56,170 nucleotides of DNA from Verrucomicrobiota bacterium (GTDB lineage Bacteria; Verrucomicrobiota; Verrucomicrobiia; Palsa-1439), in NCBI GenBank assembly GCA_016871575.1, contig VHCW01000022.1, positions 1 to 56,170 of the forward strand. The letters are read 5' to 3'. Shown here one piece after another: positions 43,460 to 50,725 of the stretch (the first letter of the stretch is position 1; each line of letters begins with the position of its first letter). The notes under the pieces were generated by a model. The model ran no database searches. It had not been told where the DNA came from and worked only from the letters and a program-made list of their open reading frames with translations. The position numbers were made by a program, and so were the translations under genes.

Positions 43460-43580
43460 GGTCGCCTCCCAGCGCCAGGTAAGTTTGCCAGAGTTTCTCG
43501 CTCTCCAACCAGCGTTGCAGGGGACTGAGCCGATACCACTCGGCCCACTCGGCCCCCACCAATTCTTCAGGACGTATCAT
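43350..43580 (-). CDS. Small helical partner ORF of a nucleotidyltransferase (pair 2)
   Basis: A 76-residue protein starting at ATG 43580. The N-terminal core is IRPEELVGAEWAEWYRLSP, then LQRWLESEKLWQTYLALGG, then DLDPEPDTQSPFF and a basic tail. Compare the protein at 34289-34489 (W-F-x-x-L-S-x-x-x-R, LALAVNPQL). The tail reads through the first 110 bases of the NTase gene in another frame, so the overlap is under double coding constraint. A longer frame upstream to 43967 is only the complement of the GH-like gene and is rejected. A partner or antitoxin of the NTase is inferred from position and repetition only. Confidence 0.6.
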   Translation of the reverse strand: MIRPEELVGAEWAEWYRLSPLQRWLESEKLWQTYLALGGDLDPEPDTQSPFFDAHTARPRPAHGRTGVRVLRRSRV

Positions 43581-43585
43581 GGTTG

Positions 43586-45625
43586 TCACACTTTCACCGC
43601 ACAATACCGCCCAAACGCGGGCAACGTCAACCAGCCGTCTTCGGCGGGCTGCAACGCCACGGGCGCGGCAAGATGCGGCGAGTACAATTGCGGTTTGCCT
43701 TGTGCCAGCCATTTGGCGACGCGCAGCCGGAAATCTTTCGGTTCGCCGTCGCCGTAATAGACCACGTGCGCCACGTGCGCGTCCGTCACGCGGTAAATGT
43801 CCACGAACGTCAGCGGTTGTTTCGGGTGGCCGCCTTCCAACTCGGCGGCGACACCTTCCTTTGCCAGTTCGCGCACGGCCTTGAGAATCTCCGGCGTGCG
43901 GGCCGGCATCGCGGCACGCAGACCGCGCTCGCCTTCGCCGGAAGGTTGCGAGATGCGGCCCGGACATTTCTCGAAGTAACGGACATTGGGTTTCGAGGCG
44001 AGGTCGGGCAGCGGCGAGCGCTCGCGCTGACGGAAATTCTCATCGCACTCGCCGCTGTCGCCGGTGATGATGACGCCGCACCCGGAGGCCGCAGCGGCGC
44101 GAATCGCTTCACATTCGCGGTCGCTGAGGCAGGTTTGGGCGGCGACAATCAGCACATCGCGCGGGCCAAGCTGGACAAGGTAGGGTTCCTTGGCGACTTG
44201 GTAGGCGATGCGTCCCAGCAACGCCTGCTCGAAGCCCAAGACGCTGTTGTAGGCGGTGCGATGATCGAACGCCAGCGACCAAGTCGAGTGATAGACCCAG
44301 ACGTTGGCGCAAGGTTTCGAGCCGGTGTAGAGCGATTCGTGGGCGCGGTTGAATCCCATGTAACGCTTCATCGCTTCGTGAAACGCCGGTTGCTCGAAGA
44401 ACGCCGAGCCGTCGCGTTTGTCACCGGAACGCAGTGCCCACGTTGCCGTCAACATGTGACCACCGCACGCGAGGCACTCGGCCATGTCGAGTTCGACGGG
44501 TTTCGGTTCGCTCGGCAACGTGATGCTGCCCTTGTCGGTGCGGAGCCAGTCGGTCGAGAGCGCGATGCGCCCGATGGCGTTGGCTTCCTTTAAGTGACGC
44601 ACCTTCGTCACGAGTTCGCGGTCGAGCACCTGCGGCATGTCGTGGCTCTCGGCAACAGCGAGGTCGAGATAATCGCCGTTGTCCGGCAACAACCGGGTGC
44701 GGTTCCGGCGCCACAGCGCCGGGCAATCCTCATAGGTGACCAGCGCCGCGCCGGGTTTGGTGCGGTGGGTGAGCTGGCGCAACTCACGCAGCCGCCGGCC
44801 CATCAGGTCTATGCGAAACCGGATCCACTCCTGCCAGACCGGGTCCTTGGCGTTCCATTGCACCGGAATCCGGACATGCTTGAAGTGCGGCAGGCCGAAC
44901 CGCTCGCGCGGGTTCGGGTTGTGTTCGGCGAGATAACGGCCGAACGCCATCTGGCAACTGTCGCAGTGGCACTCGTAGCTGGTGCCGTCAAACTCGACGC
45001 CGTCCATGTCGGCTTCCAACAGGCAGCGTTTCATCACGCGCTGGAGATAATCAATGAAATCGTCGTGGATCGGGCAGGCCATCCATCGCCATGCGGCGCT
45101 GCCGTAAGTGCGTTTGCTGCCGTCGGGAGCGCGTTGGATCCAATCCGCCAGCCTCGGTTCCTCGTCGCGCATCGTCTCGTAGATGACCGTGCTGAACTGG
45201 TGATAGCCGAGCACCCGGATGCCGCGCGCGTGGGCGCGCTTCGTGAAGTCCGCGGCGCGCTTCATCTCGCCATCCTCGGCTTTCAGGCCGAAGCCTTTGT
45301 AAAAATGCGTCGAGACGCAATTGACCCCGGCATCAGCGAGCTTGTCGAGAATCTCGTCGCTGTGCATTCGCTCGTACCACCGGCGCACCCAATGGCCCGT
45401 GACGCGCCCGTCGCCGATCCCCGCCCCGTAGCCGCCGCGCGCGTACAGGTCAATCGGCTCCCACAACGCCCAGACCCAGCGCAGCTTGCCCGGCGCGATC
45501 CAATCCGGCACCGCGCCAACCCACTTGCGAGTTCGACGGAGACCGCAACCGAGCGCAAGCGCGCCGGCGGCCATGGAGGAAACAACCAGAAACTCACGAC
45601 GACTGAGAGGAAGTGATGTACTCAT
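43586..45625 (-). CDS. Exported TIM-barrel hydrolase-like protein of unknown family
   Basis: A 679-residue protein with a Tat-type/lipoprotein-like N-terminus (LSRREFLVVSSMAAGALALGCG). The central part is barrel-like with KLADAGVNCVSTHFYKGFG, RVLGYHQFSTVIYE, EADMDGVEFDGTSYECHCDSC (Asp/Glu and a C-x-C-x-x-C cluster that may bind metal) and CPALWRRNRTRLLPDN. After residue about 400 comes a flavodoxin-like fold (DVLIVAAQTCLSDRECEAIR; CGVIITGDSGE) such as GH42-type trimerisation domains have, then a small beta domain. No named family fits; glycoside-hydrolase ancestry is an inference. Directly downstream of the beta-propeller gene (7 bases). Confidence 0.65.
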   Translation of the reverse strand: MSTSLPLSRREFLVVSSMAAGALALGCGLRRTRKWVGAVPDWIAPGKLRWVWALWEPIDLYARGGYGAGIGDGRVTGHWVRRWYERMHSDEILDKLADAGVNCVSTHFYKGFGLKAEDGEMKRAADFTKRAHARGIRVLGYHQFSTVIYETMRDEEPRLADWIQRAPDGSKRTYGSAAWRWMACPIHDDFIDYLQRVMKRCLLEADMDGVEFDGTSYECHCDSCQMAFGRYLAEHNPNPRERFGLPHFKHVRIPVQWNAKDPVWQEWIRFRIDLMGRRLRELRQLTHRTKPGAALVTYEDCPALWRRNRTRLLPDNGDYLDLAVAESHDMPQVLDRELVTKVRHLKEANAIGRIALSTDWLRTDKGSITLPSEPKPVELDMAECLACGGHMLTATWALRSGDKRDGSAFFEQPAFHEAMKRYMGFNRAHESLYTGSKPCANVWVYHSTWSLAFDHRTAYNSVLGFEQALLGRIAYQVAKEPYLVQLGPRDVLIVAAQTCLSDRECEAIRAAAASGCGVIITGDSGECDENFRQRERSPLPDLASKPNVRYFEKCPGRISQPSGEGERGLRAAMPARTPEILKAVRELAKEGVAAELEGGHPKQPLTFVDIYRVTDAHVAHVVYYGDGEPKDFRLRVAKWLAQGKPQLYSPHLAAPVALQPAEDGWLTLPAFGRYCAVKV

Positions 45626-45632
45626 GTCAATG

Positions 45633-46838
45633 TCAGGTTGTGCGGGGCGTCAGGCAATAGATGTTTGCCCGGCCGCTGTCGGTTTCGCCGGTGTAGATCC
45701 GGCCATCGGGCAACACGGCGATTGCGTGGAAAATGCAGAGCTTGTAGTGCGGCAGCACGACGCCGTGGTTGTCGAGCGAACGTTTCACCGGGTCATGGAT
45801 GAACAACTGCATCTGCGGGAAACCGCCAAAGCCGATGATGCGGCCATCGGGGCCTTCCGCGAGCGCCGGGATGCGCGAGGTGCGCACTGGCTGGCCGAGC
45901 AGTTCCACTTTGCCGGCGCCCGGTTTCATGCGGCAGAGGTTGGCCGGCAGCGATGTGCCGAAGTAAACCGTTCCGTCACGCGCGCAACAAGCCGAGTCGA
46001 ACCCGTTGTTCCACGATTTGTTTTTCGCGGGCGACACGGCGCGATACGGCTCGGTCGGCACCTCGATGGCCGTGCGCTCGAACGACCGTCGCTCGTGCTC
46101 GTAGCGCATCAGGTAACAGCCGTCGGTGCGCACCGGCGCGGATTCCGGCGCGAGCGCGCAGTTCCAGCAGCCCCACGTCACGCCGTTGGCATCGCAAACC
46201 ATGTTGTGATGCGCCATCTGGGAAATGCGGCCGTAGTCGGTCACCGCGTGCGTGGCGAGGTCGTGGACAAAAAACCGGTTGCCGGGAATCGTGTAGCCCG
46301 CGATATAACGGCCGCGCGTGTCCATCACCATTCCCTGAACGGCCTCGCCGCGGACCTGCGGGCCGAGGTCGGTGAACCGGCCAGTGCCGGGCTGATACCG
46401 GAACAGGCGACCGCCCTCGTAGCCGTGACTGTGAAAATCCCTCGGATATGCGTCCGAGATGTTCAGCCCCTGCCCAATGTAGAGGCTGCCGTCAGGCGCT
46501 TTCACCAGCGCGTTGTGAATCTTGTCGAGAATCCCCTGCGTCTTCGGATCATCCGGATAGACATCGCCGAGGTCCCGGAGCGAATCATCGCGCGGATCGA
46601 GCGCCACCAACACGCGCCGCTTGCCGGTCAGCCCACAATAGACAAGGCCATCATCGCCCAGCACCATTGCCGTGACCGCGTTGGCCTGCGGGACCGGCAC
46701 GCGAATCTCTTTGACGTCGTATCCCTTCGTTGAGCGTTTGACTCCGAAGCAATGCGCGCGTGGCGCAATCATCGCCGCAGCGGAAACCGCAAACGACCGC
46801 TTCAGAAAATCCCGGCGGGAGAGTGGTGGCGTTCTCAC
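45633..46838 (-). CDS. Tat-exported beta-propeller protein
   Basis: A 401-residue protein with a twin-arginine signal (LSRRDFLKRSFAVSAAAMIA). The rest consists of repeated blades with V-x-x-D-x-x-G-x-x-Y patterns (VLGDDGLVYCGLTG; KAPDGSLYIGQGL; CARDGTVYFGTSL; VLPDGRIYTGETD), as in SMP-30/NHL/Vgb-like propellers. No catalytic site is obvious; it may bind a carbohydrate or act as a lactonase-like enzyme. It is the first gene of the minus-strand segment ending in the NTase pair, and lies downstream of the hairpin element copy 2. Confidence 0.75.
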   Translation of the reverse strand: MRTPPLSRRDFLKRSFAVSAAAMIAPRAHCFGVKRSTKGYDVKEIRVPVPQANAVTAMVLGDDGLVYCGLTGKRRVLVALDPRDDSLRDLGDVYPDDPKTQGILDKIHNALVKAPDGSLYIGQGLNISDAYPRDFHSHGYEGGRLFRYQPGTGRFTDLGPQVRGEAVQGMVMDTRGRYIAGYTIPGNRFFVHDLATHAVTDYGRISQMAHHNMVCDANGVTWGCWNCALAPESAPVRTDGCYLMRYEHERRSFERTAIEVPTEPYRAVSPAKNKSWNNGFDSACCARDGTVYFGTSLPANLCRMKPGAGKVELLGQPVRTSRIPALAEGPDGRIIGFGGFPQMQLFIHDPVKRSLDNHGVVLPHYKLCIFHAIAVLPDGRIYTGETDSGRANIYCLTPRTT

Positions 46839-46910
46839 GCGAACATTCTAGCGGCCTGTCGTGCGCCCGCGCAAGAAAAACCTTGGAAGTCAAAACCAAT
46901 GCTCACATTC

Positions 46911-47029
46911 AAAGGGCAGTTCGTAGTGAGCCACGCAGCGCAGCGGAGTGGCGTTGCGAGGGATCGCTTTATCCAGACGGTCCGCACTCCGTCCCGGAAC
47001 GGCGCGGGACTGCGTGCGTTACTACAAAC
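46911..47029 (+). repeat. Interspersed hairpin element, copy 2 (~119 bp)
   Basis: Matches copy 1 (5302-5419) over its whole length, same orientation, with about a dozen and a half differences and one indel. Outer arms 46923-46939 pair with the 3' end, and GTCCCG (46991-46996) pairs exactly with CGGGAC (47005-47010), whereas copy 1 has GCCCCG/CGGGGC at the same place: a two-sided, compensated change. It fills most of the 218-base gap between the beta-propeller and Memo-AMMECR1 genes. Confidence 0.8.
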
Positions 47030-47056
47030 GCACCCTTCCGGACGTGACTGCCGGGG

Positions 47057-48592
47057 TCAATGTTCGGATTCGTGGAAGGCTTCGACGTGGTAGATGAACA
47101 CTTGCGCGCCGGGCTGGCGCCAGGCGTCGGCGGGACAACCGGCTTTCTCGGCGAGCGTGTTCAGGAACATCACCTTGTCGGGCAACTGCGCCCAGACCTG
47201 CGGCAGATACGTCGAACCCCGTCCCTGAACCTGCAATATCACGCCGTCCTTGTGGGGCCGGAGTTTCGCCAGCAGGTCGTCGGGCGAACTGAACGCGAGC
47301 GGCACTGGCGCGGTCAACACGCTGACTTCGATTTCGATCTCCTTCAATTCGGCGGCGGTCACCCGCGGGAACCGGTGGTCGCTGAGCGCGGCGCTCTTGG
47401 CGTTGTCCATGACGGCCTTGTAGAGCGGTTCCTGCGCGATGATGTGGCCGATGCAACCGCGGAGCTGGCCGCGTTTGGTCAGCGTGACAAAACAGCCGGA
47501 GTTTTCGAGGAACTTTTTCGGGAACTGTTTCTCGTCCACCTTCGGGAACTGGCCGGTGGTGACGACTTCGGAGAGCGTCTGGCGGGCGAGGCCGGTGAGT
47601 TGTTTCCGTTCGTCGCGGTTGAACCGTTCGTCCTGCGCGGCAAAAAAGGCGATGGACGCGTAGCCGACCACGCCGCCGGATTTGTTGCCGCTGGTGTCGC
47701 CGCTGTTGCGGTAATCGAGCAATTTCGGTTTCCAGCCTTTCTGTTTGGCGAGATGAACGACGGTGAGGATCGGCCCGGCGCCGCAGGCGGCTTCAGGGCT
47801 GAGGCTGGTTTCCAGATTGAGGATGCGCTGGATGCAATCGGCGTCCATCGTGCGCGCCTTGTCGTACGGATGATAATGGCTGAGGTCGGTGCTGGCCACG
47901 ATGACGCTTTGTGCGTCGAGCTTGTCGGCCAACACCTTCGCGACGTCCGCCGGGTTCACGTCGCCGAACACCACCGGCACCAACTCGAAGTTCTTGAGCA
48001 CTTTCTGCAGGAACGGCACCATGACCTCGCCGGAGTGTTCCCACGTGTCCGGTTTGTCCGCGCCTTGCGGCGGCGCCTTGGCGGGTGATTGCGACCACCA
48101 TTGCGGGCGCTGGACGTATCCCTGCATCGTGCGGGTGAATGGCGGCAGGCTGGCCAGCGCAACGGCTTTCGGTGAGACCGGCACGTCGCCGAGCGGCGTG
48201 CGATAGACATCGGCCTCGGTGATGTACGCGCCGCGGAACGCCGCGTAATGGCTTGGCGCGAGCAGGAACACCGTCTTGATGTCGCGCCCGCCGAGGAGCT
48301 TGAAACCGAACGCGGCAGTCAGCCCGGAGAACTGGTAACCGGCGTGCGGACAGATGAGGGCTTTGAGGTCGCCGACGGCTTCGGGGCGCGCATGGGCGAG
48401 GTAATGGTCAATCATGCCGTTGAGTTCCTTGGCGTTGCCCGGATAGAACAGGCCGGCGACAGCGGCCTCGCGGACTTGCGGGGGATTTTTTGTCGGCATG
48501 GCGGATGTCTCCTGTTGTGCTGTGGGCCGGCAGGCGGTCACCGACAACATTCCCGCCATGACGGCCACGATGATGCGACGGCTTGGTTTCAT
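47057..48592 (-). CDS. amrB-amrA: Memo-AMMECR1 fusion, exported lipoprotein
   Basis: A 511-residue protein with a lipoprotein signal (IIVAVMAGMLSVTAC, lipidated Cys21). Residues about 45-300 are the Memo domain (AmmeMemoRadiSam protein B): AVAGLFYPGN, ICPHAGYQFSG, FLLAPSHYAAF and VIVASTDLSHYHPYD hold its conserved His residues, and LDYRNSGDTSG follows. Residues about 330-500 are AMMECR1 (protein A), with the hallmark LRGCIG (377-382). In many genomes A and B are separate; here they are one chain and carry an export signal. The radical SAM partner is at 37549-38832. Start at ATG 48592 gives the complete signal. Confidence 0.9.
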   Translation of the reverse strand: MKPSRRIIVAVMAGMLSVTACRPTAQQETSAMPTKNPPQVREAAVAGLFYPGNAKELNGMIDHYLAHARPEAVGDLKALICPHAGYQFSGLTAAFGFKLLGGRDIKTVFLLAPSHYAAFRGAYITEADVYRTPLGDVPVSPKAVALASLPPFTRTMQGYVQRPQWWSQSPAKAPPQGADKPDTWEHSGEVMVPFLQKVLKNFELVPVVFGDVNPADVAKVLADKLDAQSVIVASTDLSHYHPYDKARTMDADCIQRILNLETSLSPEAACGAGPILTVVHLAKQKGWKPKLLDYRNSGDTSGNKSGGVVGYASIAFFAAQDERFNRDERKQLTGLARQTLSEVVTTGQFPKVDEKQFPKKFLENSGCFVTLTKRGQLRGCIGHIIAQEPLYKAVMDNAKSAALSDHRFPRVTAAELKEIEIEVSVLTAPVPLAFSSPDDLLAKLRPHKDGVILQVQGRGSTYLPQVWAQLPDKVMFLNTLAEKAGCPADAWRQPGAQVFIYHVEAFHESEH

Positions 48593-48651
48593 TCTCGGCG
48601 TTATTCTACACCGCGTCGCCGCCGTCGGCAACGCCGGCATCCAAACCGCAC

Positions 48652-48837
48652 TCAACTGGCGATGATGGGCGGCACGGCGCCGGGAGGGGCTGGTTCGGGT
48701 GTTGGCATTTTGGGGGGCAATGTGGACTGCGCGGGAATGGTGATCTGACGCTGGCAGAACGGACAGTGGATGGTCTCTCCCGCCATGTCGTCGTCGGCTT
48801 CGATGTGTTGATTGCAGTAGGGGCAGGCAAATCTCAT
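48652..48837 (-). CDS. Small zinc-ribbon protein
   Basis: A 61-residue protein beginning MRFACPYCNQHIEADDDMAG, followed by HCPFCQRQ: a C-x2-C...C-x2-C zinc ribbon of the type that opens many PVC-group membrane proteins. The remaining tail is Pro-rich (PKMPTPEPAPPG). It stands alone here and may be a truncated or stand-alone version of such a head domain. Six bases downstream of the Crp-type regulator, so probably co-transcribed. Confidence 0.7.
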   Translation of the reverse strand: MRFACPYCNQHIEADDDMAGETIHCPFCQRQITIPAQSTLPPKMPTPEPAPPGAVPPIIAS

Positions 48838-48843
48838 GGTGGT

Positions 48844-49518
48844 TTATATCCTTTCTTCGCTGCTGGCGATTTTCTCCAAGCGTACGCGGTTGAGCACGCG
48901 GAGTTGGTTGCCGCGGTACGTGAGGACGCGGGTGCGGGCGAGGCGTGCCAGGAGGCGCGACAACGTCTCCTTGGTGGTGCCGATCACTTGGGCGATGGTG
49001 GTTTTGCTGACGGACATCCGGATGGGCTGGCCGGGCGCGGCAGACAGGCTGAGCACATAGCCGGCAAAACGGGCCGGCACATCTTTCAACGTGAGATCGG
49101 TCAGCGCGTTGCGCATCACGGTAAGCCAGCGCACCAGCGTGCCCATGATCTTGAAGCTGAGTTTCGGGTTGCGGGCCAGCAATTGTTTGAAACTGTTTTT
49201 CTCAACAAAGATGACTGTCGCGGCGCTGAGCGCCTCGGCGGTGGCCGGGTAATCGTCCATGAACAATGCCGCCTCGGCAAACGTCTCGCCGGCCTCGACG
49301 ACGTGCAGCACGCGCTCCCGACCGTCGGGGGCGACGCGGAAGATTTTGACGGCGCCGGAGGCGACGACGTAGAAACCGCGTGAAGGATCGCCTTCGGTGA
49401 AAATGACCTGGCCCTTGCGAAAATCCTTGCGAAGGGCAATTGGCTGGATGGCGTCCAGTTCGCGCGCGTCGAGTTCGCTGAACAGCTTGCAACTCTTGAG
49501 CAGGTAGGTCAGGTCCAT
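48844..49518 (-). CDS. Crp/Fnr-family transcription regulator
   Basis: A 224-residue regulator. Residues about 10-125 form the cyclic-nucleotide-binding-like sensor (FRKGQVIFTEGDPSRGFYVVASGAVKIFR in two strands; GETFAEAALFMDDYPATAEAL), then a dimer helix, then the HTH_Crp domain about 150-215 with the recognition helix TIAQVIGTTKETLSRLLARL. There is no N-terminal Cys cluster, so it is not an Fe-S Fnr; a cAMP-type ligand or none is possible. It sits above the zinc-ribbon gene and just below the dehydrogenase gene and may control nearby genes, but no binding site was identified. Confidence 0.9.
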   Translation of the reverse strand: MDLTYLLKSCKLFSELDARELDAIQPIALRKDFRKGQVIFTEGDPSRGFYVVASGAVKIFRVAPDGRERVLHVVEAGETFAEAALFMDDYPATAEALSAATVIFVEKNSFKQLLARNPKLSFKIMGTLVRWLTVMRNALTDLTLKDVPARFAGYVLSLSAAPGQPIRMSVSKTTIAQVIGTTKETLSRLLARLARTRVLTYRGNQLRVLNRVRLEKIASSEERI

Positions 49519-49569
49519 GTCGTCATCGCTTTTTCTAACATCACATAAGCTGCTTGTCGAGACGATGTC

Positions 49570-50712
49570 TCAGGCGCGGGAACGGATGATGGCGGCGGCG
49601 GCGTTGCCGTCAATGTCAGCGTGCTCGCCGAAGGCGACGCCGCGCGCGATGAACCGGGCGCGGACTTTCTCGGCGGCCTCAACGGCGTTGATCTTGTAGT
49701 CGCCGAGCCGGGTCGGCATCCCGAGGTTGTGGAAAAACGATTCGGTCTTCGCGATGGCGGCAGCGGCGGTCCTCACGCCCCAGACGCGGCGGCCGTATTG
49801 TTCCAGCTTCTTCTGTTTGGCGGCGAGTTTGTATCGCCAGACGCCGGGCATGATGATGGCGAGGGTCTCGGCGTGGTCGAGGCCGTAGAACGCGGTGAGT
49901 TCGTGGCCGATCATGTGGGTGGCCCAATCCTGCGGGACGCCGCAACTGATGAGCGTGTTCAACGCGAGCGTGGCGCTCCACATGAACGAGGCGCGCGCGT
50001 CGTAATGGCGCCGCTTGGCGAGCGTGACGGGTCCGACCTCGACGAGCGTGTGCAGGATGGACTCAGCGAGACGGTCCTGCAAGGGCGCGCCGGCGGGGCA
50101 GGTCATGTATTGTTCCATCGTGTGGGCGAAGGCGTCCACGATGCCGTTGCGGATGTATTTTTTCGGGAGCGTGAAGGTCGTGGTCGGGTCGAGCACGGAG
50201 AAGACGGGGAAGGAATGCGCGGAGGTGAAATGAAGTTTCTCCTGCGTGGCTTGCCGGGAAATGACGGAATTGCCGTTGGCCTCCGTGCCGGTCGCGGGCA
50301 ACGTGAGAACAGTGCCGACCGGTAACGCGGCTTTGACACAACCGCCGGTAGTGCGGAGGATTTCCCACGGGTTGTTGCCGTCGAACACGGCCGCGGCGGC
50401 AATGAACTTCGCGGCGTCAATGACGGATCCGCCGCCGACAGCGAGGATGAAGTGGACTTGTTTGGCTTGGACGATGGCGACGGCCTTGAGACAGGTTTCG
50501 TAGAGCGGATTTGGCTCGATGCCGGGGAACTCGATGACGCGATGGTGTTTGAGCGCGATGCGGACCTGGTCGTAAACGCCGTTGCGTTTGATGGAGCCGC
50601 CGCCATAAACGAGAAGGACCGGCGCATCGGCGGGGACGCGCCCGGCGATCTCGGCGATCATGCCTTTTCCGAAAAGGATTTCGGTCGGGTTGTGAAAAGT
50701 AAAGTTTTGCAT
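49570..50712 (-). CDS. Iron-containing alcohol dehydrogenase, YqhD/BDH-like
   Basis: A 380-residue group III alcohol dehydrogenase. MQNFTFHNPTEILFGKGMI is the typical start; LLVYGGGSIKRNGVYDQV and AVGGGSVIDAAKFIAA form the NAD(P) site; metal ligands lie in NGIVDAFAHTMEQY and HMIGHELTAFYGLDHAETLA. It most resembles YqhD-type NADPH-dependent aldehyde reductases. A cytoplasmic role in aldehyde detoxification or butanol-type reduction is likely. ATG at 50712 chosen; a longer frame to 51033 is the complement of the next gene. 14 bases downstream of the HzsA-like gene. Confidence 0.92.
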   Translation of the reverse strand: MQNFTFHNPTEILFGKGMIAEIAGRVPADAPVLLVYGGGSIKRNGVYDQVRIALKHHRVIEFPGIEPNPLYETCLKAVAIVQAKQVHFILAVGGGSVIDAAKFIAAAAVFDGNNPWEILRTTGGCVKAALPVGTVLTLPATGTEANGNSVISRQATQEKLHFTSAHSFPVFSVLDPTTTFTLPKKYIRNGIVDAFAHTMEQYMTCPAGAPLQDRLAESILHTLVEVGPVTLAKRRHYDARASFMWSATLALNTLISCGVPQDWATHMIGHELTAFYGLDHAETLAIIMPGVWRYKLAAKQKKLEQYGRRVWGVRTAAAAIAKTESFFHNLGMPTRLGDYKINAVEAAEKVRARFIARGVAFGEHADIDGNAAAAIIRSRA

Positions 50713-50725
50713 GGCGCGGAGATTA

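Noticed and set aside
43350-43967. 205-residue frame covering the small partner ORF
   Set aside because: Everything before ATG 43580 is the reading of the upstream GH-like gene in another frame; only the last 76 codons are supported.
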